In this document: piece by piece, positions 1 to 10,500 of the stretch
How the letters are laid out: each line of letters opens with the position of its first letter
Position numbering within the stretch: the stretch's first letter is position 1
NCBI GenBank assembly: GCA_032718475.1
Contig: JAUCBJ010004237.1
Location: forward strand, 1 to 64,000
Direction: 5' to 3'
Origin: Nemertoderma westbladi
Lineage: Eukaryota > Xenacoelomorpha > Nemertodermatida > Nemertodermatidae
DNA length: 64,000 nucleotides
Notes under the pieces: generated by a model
What the model saw: the letters and a program-made list of their open reading frames with translations, nothing else
Told to the model about the DNA's origin: nothing
Databases searched by the model: none
Position numbers and translations under genes: made by a program

Positions 1-211
1 AGAGAGGACAGGTTGACGTCGTGAGAGGGCGGACGAAGCGTCGAGCCCGATCAGAAGAGGGAAGAAGAACAGTGGGGTTTAACCGGGAGGTCGACGAGAG
101 ATCTCACGAGCGGGAATACTACACTGAAAGGAGAAGAGAGAAGACAGTAGTAAAAGTATCGCCGCGAACGATAGAAGAGCGAGGACGGATAGCGAGCCGT
201 CGGTAGTCGAG

Positions 212-2182
212 ATGAGAACGGAGAGTCAGTGGGGTCAGACTCCGGGAGATTGCCGTCGCCCCGGAGAGATGCGACCTGGTGAGGTGCATTACACGCCGAT
301 GGAGGGGTATGCGATATACCGGTACGAAGATGATAACAGTAGAGAGGGGGGTCGAAGAGAAACTTTCCGACGGAATATACCTACCGATCGACAGTACGGT
401 AGCCACGGGGAGGACTATTCGAGAAGAATAAACTTCGATCCCGAGCGACACATGCAGACTGTAGGACATACTGTAGGCCTTACTGCACATACCATAGGCC
501 ATACTGAGAGATGCAATGTAGGCAATAGGATAGCGCGGACAACGGGATTAAACCCGGAAGTCGCGGAATACATACCGGCGAGTAGGCCAGAAGCTGATAG
601 GCCTATACCGGTACCAGCACAGCAGTATGACTACAGCATGCAGGGACATAACATATACCCAGGGGAGGGGGGAATTATTGCGGATAGGTGTATGGGCCCC
701 AATATATTAACATCAACCCCAGTACCAAACATACCGGTGGGGGGGGGGGGGGGGGGACAGGGTGACATTCCCCCATCACAATATCAACAATATACCCCGA
801 TAGGAGCAAGAACAACGAGACACTTGGATGAAAATAGGTCGTGTGACACAGAAATATGGAGGGGGCCGCTACCCCCGATGACATACCCAAGTCAAAGAAG
901 ATCGGGAGATAGGACGGACGAACCGCACCAGACAGGAGAAACTATACAGCACCCATCGAATCTATTGGAAGCGCAGGCGATGGGGATGGCCACGTTGATC
1001 GATGCGTTGAAAACGAGGATCGAGTTACCACCCGTGGAACCATTCAAGTTCGATGGGAGTAGGCCGGAAGAATACCTACAGTTTCGGCGCATGTATAGTA
1101 ACGAAATACTAACAAAAAACTTGACGCAGGCGGAGTGCCTAAAGTATCTGCAAGTATACACGGGAGGCCCAGCATACGATATCGTGAGGCAATATCAAGG
1201 AATAGAGGGCGGCTTCACGACAGCATGGCGGGCACTGGACAGGGAATACGGGCACCCGGCCAAGATCATCAGACAGACACTGAGAGGCATAACATCAGGT
1301 GGCCTACAGGATAATCCCGTTAGCATTAAGACGTTCGCTAACAAAGTCGAAAAGGCGCTAATCGTGCTGAAGACGCTAGACGCGCCATACGAGCTCAACG
1401 CGTCCAATAACATCACCACGATAGCGCAGGCACTACCGAACTGGCTGCGCAACAAGTGGAGGAAGATCGCTTTCTCCACTCGAGACAAGAAGGGTGCGGA
1501 ACCGGGTTTAGAAGAAATGTCAAGCTTCTTAAACTACGAGGCTGAACTAATAAATGACCCAGTCTATAGCGAAGATAGCCTGGGAAAGGGACCGAAGACG
1601 GATTACCATAGACCGAAACCAGAGCACAATACATCAAACGCATTACCGAGGCTCAGGCAATCATTGCCATATGCAGCGACGCAGGGGACTGCAAGTCCAC
1701 AGCTAGCCGAAGATAAGACAACACCATGGAACGGACAGGGGAACAATAACAACACAAATAAATATAACCCCAGTACGTCCAGTAGGCCGAATCCTAACAA
1801 TAAGAATAGTAGGGACTTTGGTACAAACGCAGCTGCGATACGCAATGCGCTGTATAAGGAGGGCTACGACCCAAAGAGCAAATGCCAGCTACACGCAAAT
1901 GCGCTTCATCAAACCATGAACTGCAGGTACTGGCAAGCGCTACCCAGGGAAGATCAGGTAGAATATGCGGCGAGGAATGAGATCTGCTCGCGATGTGTGA
2001 TGAGTGGACATAGAGCTAGGCAATGCAAGGAGATGCCGGTCAAGTTCGGTCAAAGGAAAGGCCAAACGATGGCAACGAGCACAGTAGGGGCGAAGAGGAG
2101 AGGAACGGTGCTACTTGGGGGTAGTACCTGTGCGAGTGATTGGAGAAGGCAATCGATCAGTAACAACACTAATGCTGGTTGA
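212..2182 (+). CDS. BEL/Pao gag polyprotein (copy 1), frameshifted before protease
   Basis: Structural (gag) protein of a BEL/Pao retrotransposon, expected to coat the element RNA in the cytoplasm. The ATG at 212 starts a 656-residue frame. A glycine run near residues 176-182 is encoded by an 18-G tract at 739-756. A DUF1759-like capsid region spans roughly residues 270-430 and includes the motif FKFDGSRPEEYLQF. Two Cys/His motifs follow near residues 560 and 595; the second, CSRCVMSGHRARQC, is a CX2CX4HX4C zinc knuckle. In element A the frame runs straight into the protease. Here an extra G near 2115-2120 (five G instead of GGAG) shifts the frame, so the last ~20 residues are out of register. 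Family assignment is firm; function of this copy is doubtful. Confidence 0.85.
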   Translation: MRTESQWGQTPGDCRRPGEMRPGEVHYTPMEGYAIYRYEDDNSREGGRRETFRRNIPTDRQYGSHGEDYSRRINFDPERHMQTVGHTVGLTAHTIGHTERCNVGNRIARTTGLNPEVAEYIPASRPEADRPIPVPAQQYDYSMQGHNIYPGEGGIIADRCMGPNILTSTPVPNIPVGGGGGGQGDIPPSQYQQYTPIGARTTRHLDENRSCDTEIWRGPLPPMTYPSQRRSGDRTDEPHQTGETIQHPSNLLEAQAMGMATLIDALKTRIELPPVEPFKFDGSRPEEYLQFRRMYSNEILTKNLTQAECLKYLQVYTGGPAYDIVRQYQGIEGGFTTAWRALDREYGHPAKIIRQTLRGITSGGLQDNPVSIKTFANKVEKALIVLKTLDAPYELNASNNITTIAQALPNWLRNKWRKIAFSTRDKKGAEPGLEEMSSFLNYEAELINDPVYSEDSLGKGPKTDYHRPKPEHNTSNALPRLRQSLPYAATQGTASPQLAEDKTTPWNGQGNNNNTNKYNPSTSSRPNPNNKNSRDFGTNAAAIRNALYKEGYDPKSKCQLHANALHQTMNCRYWQALPREDQVEYAARNEICSRCVMSGHRARQCKEMPVKFGQRKGQTMATSTVGAKRRGTVLLGGSTCASDWRRQSISNNTNAG

Positions 2183-2596
2183 TAGTGGAGCTGCCTTCAC
2201 ATTAGTCGAGGATTGGGTGGCCGAAGAAATAGGATTGAGAACGAGGCCAAGTAGAATGGTGGTAACAACCATCTCCAGCAAAGATGAGGTCCTGGAGATG
2301 AGAACCGGACGGTGCACTATCGCAGCAATAGCACCAGGATGCGACTATGGGGCGAGCATCGACCCCATCCAAGTGATAGAGTCAATAAACATCAACGCCA
2401 GACGGCCCACCAACATTGAGGTCGAACAATATAAATTTCTGGATGATATCGACTTCTCAATCCCAGAGGTGGACGTTAGGAAGGTATCCATCATAGTAGG
2501 AATGGACTGCCCAACGGCCCACGAAAGAATGCAAACGGTCTTCGGCGAAGACAAGCAGTGTGACCCGGTGGCGATACTGACACCATTCGGGTGGAC
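2115..2596 (+). pseudogene. BEL/Pao aspartic protease region (copy 1, truncated)
   Basis: Retropepsin-type protease (DUF1758 in BEL/Pao), which cleaves the element polyprotein. The active-site motif LMLVDSGAAFTLV is readable at about 2171-2209. The frame differs by one base from the upstream gag frame because of the one-base insertion noted there. The match to element A ends after the motif LTPFGW at 2596; the last codons of the open frame come from unrelated flanking sequence. No reverse transcriptase follows in this copy. Confidence 0.8.
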
Positions 2597-2609
2597 TTTT
2601 TTATAAATA

Positions 2610-2680
2610 ATTTTGTAATAAGGTGTTGTTCAGAAATGGAAAAAATTTCTGAATTTCTGAACAACAACTTATTACAAAAT
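2610..2680. repeat. Near-perfect 28-bp inverted repeat (hairpin)
   Basis: Arms 2610-2637 and 2653-2680 are complementary at 27 of 28 positions around a 15-nt loop. The hairpin lies just beyond the truncated BEL copy and about 30 bp past the stop of the minus-strand DUF4806 gene. It could be the end of the CACTA-like element, a 3' processing structure, or a small fold-back insertion; the sequence does not decide. Confidence 0.8.
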
Positions 2681-2710
2681 CATATATATAATAATAATAT
2701 AGAACAGAAA

Positions 2711-3280
2711 CTAACGCCTTCTATCCGTATATGAGTGATGGGCTGAAAGAATGCACTTAACCAAGGAGCACTTTGTGAATCCATCCCAATTACCATTGAC
2801 CTTCTCCAAAAGTGTATGGAGGCCCAACTTCTTAAAGGAAAACTTTGCCAGAGATTTGGATGTTGTTTTTCCGGCGAAAGAACACTTTTTAGCTAATTCT
2901 CTAGTCATGAGATATTCTTCCATCTGTCTCAATACAGCTTGTTTCATATTGGAACCACCGACTCTTTGCAAAGCAATAAATGTCTTTGGATCGGCGATTA
3001 ACGTGACAAGTTCATTCTTCATTTTCGCTCTAATTATTGATTCCGTAACATCCTGTTGCAGGTTACTGTGACTCTGACTATCTACACGTTGACTTAACCT
3101 CACTACTTCCTCCTTAATTTGACCTACCTTTGTGGCAATACTCATGAGCGTCAATCGATTATTTTTTGACATTAAAAACGTCGATATATTTAACTGACGA
3201 TCTGACAATCTTTTTAATTCTGGTGGTTCTTCTGGCAAGTCCTGATCAACAACTGAAATAACTTCCGAATCCTTATCAAC
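2711..3280 (-). pseudogene. DUF4806-domain protein, C-terminal half (split by element A)
   Basis: This is the 3' half of a minus-strand gene whose 5' half lies at 15707-16260, beyond the LTR retrotransposon. Both halves are open and in phase across the 5-bp target duplication. The readable part resembles DUF4806: a Leu-rich helical segment, a short Val-Gly-Gly turn (RVGGSNMKQAVLRQM), then a conserved Ser/Phe/Lys segment (KSLAKFSFKKLGL). DUF4806 proteins are common in invertebrates and often accompany transposases; their biochemical role is not established. The break by an insertion with near-identical LTRs implies recent inactivation. Confidence 0.7.
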
Positions 3281-3825
3281 TGTTAGCTTATTCAATCCCG
3301 CTAACACCCCATAAAAGTTAAGCCGATAAGCAATATTGGGGGCCACGAGATTGGGTAATCACCAACTCGTGTCACCCCAATAAAATGGGAAGGAGAAACA
3401 CAATGAGGGTCAGGGGCCAAACCCCTAACCCAGAGAGAACAGGTGGAGTGAACGGGAACACTCCAAAGGGCGCCAACAAGGGTATCAACCAATCAGAGGG
3501 GGGAAAGGCATCGATTAGGTAGAGTAACAAGGCCAACCCGTGCAATATAGCCAGTTGGCAGTAATCATTTCCTTCAGTTATCTCAGTATCATATTGGTGC
3601 TAGTTAGGTTAGTTAGTTTAGCTAGGGAAGGACCGGGACTTTAATTACCGTATCCCGCCTTCCGGATACGACAACATTATCCATATCTATGCTTATATCT
3701 ATATACCCGTACAACCGATTATTATATACGATGAACGACACGAACTCTTTTTACCTTTCACACACGGCGGGGACGCGTGAACTAAACAACCGGATAAACC
3801 GGGATCCTTCCTGGATCCCGTCACA
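3281..3825 (+). repeat. 5' LTR of element A
   Basis: 545 bp, starting TGTTAGC and ending GTCACA. It is identical to the 3' LTR except at three visible substitutions. A TATA-like stretch (ttatatctatata) lies near 3693 and an AATAAA at 3379-3384. The sequence just downstream (gtaattaaaactcag) shows no obvious tRNA primer-binding match to my eye. Confidence 0.95.
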
Positions 3826-3899
3826 GTAATTAAAACTCAGAGCTGCCGCCCTAGCTAGCTAAACCCAGCGACTACCAGCCACCAATCGAACCAAGCGAG

Positions 3900-5162
3900 A
3901 TGAGTCAGTCGGGAGAGACGACGCCGACGCGGACCCCGGACGAAGAATTAACGATCCGCGAGGCCGCAACCAGGCGGTACAGGCCCACAACGCCGGACCC
4001 ATCGGTAACGGGTCATCCGGCAGCTCAGGATGAGGGGGGCCGCCTGGAACCCGAGGTCGAGCCGAGAGAAGGAGAGAGCGAGACGGAGGGAGACGGAGAC
4101 GAGTCGACACGAGACGCGGGTCGACGTACTGATGTCGCCGGCCAGCCACAGGCCGAAGGCGACGAGCGGCCCACCGAAACGGCGACGGTGGGGCCGACGG
4201 TACAACGCCGGACCCGAAGAGACGGAGGAGATGTCGGTACCGATGTCGCCGGCCAGCCACAGGCCGAGGGCGACGAGCGGCCCACCGAAACGGCGACGGT
4301 GGGGCCGACGGTACAACGCCAGACCCGGAGAGACGGAAGAGAGGTCGGTGACGAGGACGTCGGGGTTTCTGATCGACTTCGACGGGCCTACAACGCGACC
4401 CGGAGACTATTAGAGGAGGCCAGAGGAGGGGCAACGATAGACAAGGTAAAACTAAAGAAAGGACTAGGTGAGTCGAATAGACACTTTTATTATCTAATGC
4501 GCTTCGGGCAAAGAGAACTGGCCAAGGAGAGAGCGAGAGGGGTTGCCGAGGAACTGTATGACTTATGGCGGCATAGGGGTATGGAACCTAGCGTAGTGTA
4601 CGTAGGGCCGTACTTAGTCGATGCCCGGGGAGTAAAATTAGTGGGTTGGGAGAGACCTGAGGAGGACGAATCCGAGGTTAACCCCGAGGATTCGGCCTCG
4701 TCGGTCGGAGGAAGTTCCGGGAGGCGGGGGAAAGTTAGTAGGACGGGGAGGCGGAGGGAATCCGTTACAACTGATAAGTCTGCTACATCCTCCGTAAAAG
4801 AAAGACGGGTGAGAGAGATAAATGCCACGTACCGTCTCGATTTAATAGAGCAAGGTCAAAGGGAAGTGGGTAGACGGTTAGAGGAGGGGAGAGTGCTGCT
4901 AGAGAGGGAAATGGCGTTGATTAAGGAAACCGGAGAGAGGGCCGAAAGGGCCGCGAGAAGCCTTAGGGAGTGTGAGGAAGTAGGGAGGAAGGAACAAGAA
5001 GAGCGCGAGGCGAGAGAGAAAAATGAGCGCAAAGAGCGTGAGGCGGAACGTAGGGAACGTGAGGCGAAAGAGGAAAACGAGTGCAAAGAGCGCGAGGAGA
5101 GAGAGAAAAACGAGCGCAGAGAGCGTGAGGCGAGACGAAGGGTGGGCGGACAACGGGATTAA
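3900..5162 (+). CDS. N-terminal gag-like ORF of element A
   Basis: A 420-residue frame opening 75 bp after the 5' LTR at an ATG, which is the usual place for gag. The first ~150 residues are low-complexity and contain a 37-residue tandem duplication. Residues ~165-260 form a more ordered basic region (motif LYDLWRHRGMEPSVVYVGP). The last ~100 residues are a highly charged Glu/Arg/Lys stretch, probably a coiled coil. I recognise no named domain. The frame ends by running out of phase into gag sequence shared with copy 1, where the text switches at gcggacaacggg near 5150. I infer an internal deletion that fused an upstream gag portion to a downstream one in the wrong frame. Confidence 0.6.
   Translation: MSQSGETTPTRTPDEELTIREAATRRYRPTTPDPSVTGHPAAQDEGGRLEPEVEPREGESETEGDGDESTRDAGRRTDVAGQPQAEGDERPTETATVGPTVQRRTRRDGGDVGTDVAGQPQAEGDERPTETATVGPTVQRQTRRDGREVGDEDVGVSDRLRRAYNATRRLLEEARGGATIDKVKLKKGLGESNRHFYYLMRFGQRELAKERARGVAEELYDLWRHRGMEPSVVYVGPYLVDARGVKLVGWERPEEDESEVNPEDSASSVGGSSGRRGKVSRTGRRRESVTTDKSATSSVKERRVREINATYRLDLIEQGQREVGRRLEEGRVLLEREMALIKETGERAERAARSLRECEEVGRKEQEEREAREKNERKEREAERREREAKEENECKEREEREKNERREREARRRVGGQRD
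4131..4352 (+). repeat. Two tandem 111-bp units in the gag-like ORF
   Basis: Units 4131-4241 and 4242-4352 both begin gatgtcgccggccagccac and are nearly identical. Because 111 is a multiple of three, the duplication adds 37 residues without shifting the frame. Confidence 0.9.
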
Positions 5163-5436
5163 ACCCAGAAGTCGCGGAATACATACCGGCGAGTAGGCCA
5201 GAAGCTGATAGGCCTATACCGGTACCAGCACAGCAGTATGACTACAGCATGCAGGGACATAACATATACCCAGGGGAGGGGGGAATTATTGCGGATAGGT
5301 GTATGGGCCCCAATATATTAACATCAACCCCAGTACCAAACATACCGGTGGGGGGGGGGGGGGGGGGGGGGCAGGGTGACATACCCCATCACAATATCAA
5401 CAATATACCCCGATAGGAGCAAGAACAACGAGACCC
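5150..5436 (+). pseudogene. Out-of-frame gag segment with 22-G tract
   Basis: This is homologous to 536-822 of copy 1, but its frame is offset from both neighbours: the upstream ORF ends at 5162 in one frame, this segment reads in a second, and the gag-protease frame continues in the third after the G run at 5350-5371. The G run has 22 G here and 18 in copy 1, and nearby bases also differ. Homopolymer slippage is the likely cause of the second frame change. Confidence 0.7.
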
Positions 5437-7551
5437 TTGGATGAAAATAGGTCGTGTGACACAGAAATATGGAGGGGGCCGCTACCCCCGATGACATACC
5501 CAAGTCAAAGAAGATCGGGAGATAGGACGGACAAACCGCACCAGACAGGAGAAACTATACAGCACCCATCGAATCCATTGGAAGCGCAGGCGATGGGGAT
5601 GGCCACGTTGATCGATGCGTTGAAAACGAGGATCGAGTTACCACCCGTGGAACCATTCAAGTTCGATGGGAGTAGGCCGGAAGAATATCTACAGTTTCGG
5701 CGCATGTATAGTAACGAAATACTAACAAAAAACTTGACGCAGGCGGAGTGCCTAAAGTATCTGCAAGTATACACGGGAGGCCCAGCATACGATATCGTGA
5801 GGCAATATCAAGGAATAGAGGGCGGCTTCACGACAGCATGGCGGGCACTGGACAGGGAATACGGGCACCTGGCCAAGATCATCAGACAGACACTGAGAGG
5901 CATAACATCGGGTGGCCTACAGGATAATCCCGTTAGCATTAAGACGTTCGCTAACAATGTCGAAAAGGCGCTAATCGTGCTGAAGACGCTAGACGCGCCA
6001 TACGAGCTCAACGCGTCCAATGACATCACCACGATAGCGCAGGCACTACCGAACTGGCTGCGCAACAAGTGGAGGAAGATCGCTTTCTCCACTCGAGACA
6101 AGAAGGGTGCGGAACCGGGTTTAGAAGAAATGTCAAGCTTCTTAAACTACGAGGCTGAACGAATAACTGACCCAGTCTATAGCGAAGATAGCCTGGGAAA
6201 GGGACCGAAGACGGATTACCATAGACCGAAACCAGAGCACAATACATCAAACGCATTACCGAGGCTCAGGCAATCATTGCCATATGCAGCGACGCAGGGG
6301 ACTGCAAGTCCACAGCTAGCCGAAGATAAGACAACACCATGGAACGGACAGGGGAACAATAACAACACGAATAAATATAACCCCAGTACGTCCAGTAGGC
6401 CGAATCCAAACAATAAGAATAGTAGGGACTTTGGTACAAACGCAGCTGCGATACGCAATGCGCTGTATAAGGAGGGCTACGACCCAAAGAGCAAATGCCA
6501 GCTACACGCAAATGCGCTTCATCAAACCATGAACTGCAGGTACTGGCAGGCGCTACCTAGGCAAGATCAGATAGATTATGCGTTGAGCAATAAAATCTGC
6601 TCGCGATGTTTGATGAGTGGACATAGAGCAAGGGAATGCAAGGAGAAGCCGGTCAAGTTTGGTCAAAGGAGAGGCCAAACGATGGCGACGAGCACAGTAG
6701 GGGCGAAGAAGAGAGGAACGGTGTTACTTGGAGTAGTACCCGTGCGAGTGATTGGGGAAGGCAATCGATCAGTAACAACACTAATGCTGGTTGATAGTGG
6801 AGCTGCCTTCACATTAGTCGAGGAATGGGTGGCCGAAGAGATAGGATTGAAAACGAGGCCAAGCAGAATGGCGGTAACAACCATCTCTAGCAAAGATGAG
6901 ATCCTGGAGATGAGAACAGGACGGTGCGCAATTGCAGCAGTGGCACCGGGATGCGACTATGGGGCAACCATCGACCCCATCCAAGTGATAGAGTCAATTA
7001 ATATCAATGCCAGGCAGCCAACCAACATCGAGGTCGAGCAATATAAATTCCTGGACGACATTGACTTCTCAATCCCAGACGTGGACGTTAGGAAGGTATC
7101 CATCATAGTAGGAATGGATTGCCCAACGGCCCACGAAAGAATGCAAACGGTCTTCGGCGAAGACAAGCAGTGTGACCCGGTGGCGATATTAACACCATTC
7201 GGGTGGACGCTGAGTGGCCCAATCAAGACCAAGATACCATTTAGGATGTTGGAGACATCAGGATGCATGTTCGCGGGAACAATGCAGGAAATGGGTGATG
7301 AGGGAGCAGAGGAGCAGCTTAAAAGACTGCCCAGACAAGTTTTCGAGGGACTAAAAGAGACCGGGGTCGGGACCTCGGTAGAAGACAAGCAGGCTTTACA
7401 AAGCGTGGAGGAATCGATGACATGCAGTGAGGGGCGGTATACTATAGGAATGGTATGGAAACTACCGAAGATACTGCTGCCCGATAATAGAGGGATGGTA
7501 CTCACAAGACTCCGCAAGCTGAAACAAACACTAAAACGGAGCCCCGAGTAG
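5437..7551 (+). CDS. BEL/Pao gag-protease of element A
   Basis: Continuous frame covering the capsid-like DUF1759 region (FKFDGSRPEEYLQF), the two Cys/His motifs (CQLHANALHQTMNC and CSRCLMSGHRARECK), and the aspartic protease (LMLVDSGAAFTLV at about 6783), then the protease-RT linker (LTPFGWTLSGP). The listed start is a TTG codon; the true translation start lies upstream in the broken region. The frame ends at an amber codon, TAG 7549-7551, after which the same frame stays open to 10698. In complete BEL/Pao elements gag and pol are usually one frame, so the TAG is either a nonsense mutation or a suppressible stop. Confidence 0.88.
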   Translation: MDENRSCDTEIWRGPLPPMTYPSQRRSGDRTDKPHQTGETIQHPSNPLEAQAMGMATLIDALKTRIELPPVEPFKFDGSRPEEYLQFRRMYSNEILTKNLTQAECLKYLQVYTGGPAYDIVRQYQGIEGGFTTAWRALDREYGHLAKIIRQTLRGITSGGLQDNPVSIKTFANNVEKALIVLKTLDAPYELNASNDITTIAQALPNWLRNKWRKIAFSTRDKKGAEPGLEEMSSFLNYEAERITDPVYSEDSLGKGPKTDYHRPKPEHNTSNALPRLRQSLPYAATQGTASPQLAEDKTTPWNGQGNNNNTNKYNPSTSSRPNPNNKNSRDFGTNAAAIRNALYKEGYDPKSKCQLHANALHQTMNCRYWQALPRQDQIDYALSNKICSRCLMSGHRARECKEKPVKFGQRRGQTMATSTVGAKKRGTVLLGVVPVRVIGEGNRSVTTLMLVDSGAAFTLVEEWVAEEIGLKTRPSRMAVTTISSKDEILEMRTGRCAIAAVAPGCDYGATIDPIQVIESININARQPTNIEVEQYKFLDDIDFSIPDVDVRKVSIIVGMDCPTAHERMQTVFGEDKQCDPVAILTPFGWTLSGPIKTKIPFRMLETSGCMFAGTMQEMGDEGAEEQLKRLPRQVFEGLKETGVGTSVEDKQALQSVEESMTCSEGRYTIGMVWKLPKILLPDNRGMVLTRLRKLKQTLKRSPE

Positions 7552-10500
7552 AATGAGTACATCCACAGAACGATCAAGAAGTACGTCGAGAAAGGATGGG
7601 CCGTGGGGTTACCGGTCGACGAACCGAACACGGACAGGACATATTACCTGCCACTCCACGTGGCTTTAAACCCAAAGAAAGGTAAACTGCGGATGGTAGT
7701 TGACGCATCGGCAAAGACCAATGGAAAATGCTTAAACGACTACCTGTTAGAAGGCCCAAACATATACAACTCGGGCATAGAGGTGCTACTTAGATTTAGA
7801 AATGGGAAACACACCTTCACGTATGACATAGAAGGCATGTTCAACCAAGTCCGTGTAACGGAGGAAGATAGCGACAGTCAACGCTTCTTATGGTATAACG
7901 GCGAGGAAGAACCGTCGATAATACCGGCATATAAGATGGTAGTACAAAACATGGGAGCCAAGTCGTCTTCATTTACGACGACTATGGCAGTGAGGGATAC
8001 AGTGAAAGGGAAGGAAGATAGATACAGCACTAGGGCCGTCGATATGATTCGACACGGCTTCTACGTAGACGACGGAATGGAGCCTGGAAATACGGTTAAG
8101 GAGATACTGGACACGGGGCGCGAGGTTCGCGACATCCTAAAAGGATCCGGCTTTAACCTGACAAAATTCCAATCCAGTTCGGAAGAATTTATCAAGGCGA
8201 TAGAGGACAAGAGGCCAGAATCGACCATGGATAATCCCACAACAGCCAAAGGGCAGGACATGGCGAATAAGAGAACAGAATCTCAACAGAAGGCATTGGG
8301 AATCGTGTGGAACAGAGAGACAGACGAACTGAAGTATCAGCTGAGCCAGGAGGGCGCAGACATCCACACGAAGAGGGGCTATGTATCGTATATAGCAAGG
8401 ATATACGATCCCCTAGGCCTAGCATCCCCATTATTAGTCACGGGGAAACAGATACTCAAGAGAGTATACAAATTGAAGGATGAGTGGGACGTAGAGGTAC
8501 CAGAGGAAATCAAGAAACAGTGGAGTAAGTGGACAGGAGACTTGGAGAAGATGGGAACATACAACATGCCACGAGTGTATTTCCCGGATGGGAACATGAC
8601 GAATCTGGACCTACACATGTTCTCCGATGCGTCGTTGGAGGCGTACGGAGCGGCACTCTACTTAGTACAACGAGAGGGGGCTCATAAGCCCAGACTAGCC
8701 TTTAGCAAAGCAAAGTCAACGCCGCCAGATTCAGCATCAGTTCCCAAGTTAGAATTGACAGCTGCGAGACTAGGAGTTAGAGCCACAGCCTACCTAGTGG
8801 ATACTATTCCCAACATAGTGGAGACACACTACTGGACGGACTCCATGGTAGTGCTTGGTTGGCTACATAATGAAAGGACGAGATACCCAATATTCGTCGC
8901 AAATAGAGTGGACGAAATAAGGGCGACCACAGAACTGGAAAGGTGGCACTACTGCCCAACGGACGAGAACCCAGCGGACTTGTTGTCGAGGGGCGTGGTA
9001 CGCCACACTTTCTTGAAGAAGGAAGTATTGTGGCAACATGGGCCACAATTTCTGAGCGATAAGGAGGCCTGGCCGCCGATGAAAAAGGTGGACCCGGGCT
9101 CAGAAGTAGTGTCAGAGGGAGAAGAGGGAGATTCAGAGGGAGAAGAGATATACTCCCGGATGGTGAGGGAGATTAGAGACGTGCAACCAAGACGAGAACT
9201 GTGCGATAACCCGACGGATAAACTCCTCAGCTACAGTTCTAGTTGGTATAAGACCAAGAAACTAGTGGCGTACTGGAGAGCCTTCAGGAATTTCCTCGCG
9301 GGAGTTGGCAAAGACAAGATCAAGACATACATAGATCTGGAAGGAGTGGCCAAGGCAATCATCCGCTATGAACAACGGAAGAACTATGGCGACGAGGTAG
9401 AACGCGTCGGTAACCAACAGCACCTCCGACGGGACAGCGAGCTGATCACGCTGTCGCCACAACTTAATGACGACGGGATTCTAGTAATGAACTCTAGGGT
9501 GGGATACAACAATAGCATAATCGTACCACCGAAACCCATCATCATTCCAACAGGATCGCCAATAGTTCACCAGATTATCTGGGACTCCCATAAGTCGATA
9601 TTGCACGGGGGCACCAACCGAACCCTCACCGAGATAAGGAGGACCTTTTGGGTCAAACAGTTGAGGAAGAAGGTAAAAGCGGTGGTGGGGCAGTGCCAGA
9701 CCTGCCGACGAGCGAAGAAGGAGCGAGCCATACAAGAGATGGCGCCACTACCAGCGAGTAGAGTAAGACAACACGACCCGCCATTTACGCATTGCGGTGT
9801 GGACATGTTCGGGCCGATAAAGATAAAGGTGATGCGGCACACGGAGAAGCGCTACGGTATCATCTTCGTATGTAACAACACGCGGGCGGTAGGGATAGAA
9901 CTCGCCCAAGATGCAACCGCATCAGCATTCATTAATGCCTTAGAAAGGTTTAGAGACCGCAAAGGTGGGACGATCGCAGTGATATACAGCGACAACGGCA
10001 CCAACTTTGTGGGCGCAGAGAATGAGATGGCAGAAGCCTTGGACATCTTGGAAGGGGAGGAAGTCAGGGCGGCCATGAGACGACGACAAGTAAAGTGGGA
10101 GAGAAGGACGCCGTATGCACCACATACACTAGGATGCGTCGAGAGACTGGTGGGCAGTTCAAAGCGTCTAATGACGAAGCTAATGAACACCCACATGGTC
10201 ACTGAGGACGTCCTGAGAACAGTATTGGCGAAGTGTGAGGGTATCATTAATAGCAGACCGCTATATCCGGAGAATGATGACCCTGAGTCACTAGACATGC
10301 TGACGCCTAGCCATTTTCTAATGGAAAGGCCAGCGACCATCGATATGCGGGGTGTAGATCCAGACGACATACACTCCCGCCAGAGTTGGAAAGTCGCTAA
10401 AGCAATAAGCGCCGAGTATTGGAGGAGGTGGGTCGAAGAATACCTGCCCATGCTCCATAAAAGAAGCAAGTGGAGGAAGCAGAATAGGGAGTTAAGAAAG

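Larger units (their letters stand above)
1..2596 (+). mobile_element. BEL/Pao LTR retrotransposon, truncated copy 1
   Basis: This stretch is nearly identical by eye to 5150-7214 of element A from position 537 onward, so it is a second copy of the same family. Its 5' end lies outside the window and no LTR is seen. At the 3' end homology stops abruptly after 2596, inside the region between protease and reverse transcriptase, where unrelated AT-rich sequence begins. Positions 1-211 are purine-rich and encode Arg/Glu-rich sequence in a different frame from the main ORF (stop at 204-206). They probably belong to the gag region missing from element A. Confidence 0.85.

Noticed and set aside
3826-3860. 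tRNA primer-binding site after the 5' LTR of element A
   Set aside because: The sequence shows no obvious complement to a tRNA 3' end (no TGG start).
3859-4434. Minus-strand frames opposite the gag-like ORF
   Set aside because: Arise from the GC-rich 111-bp tandem units read antisense; repeated Arg/Pro sequence with no domain.
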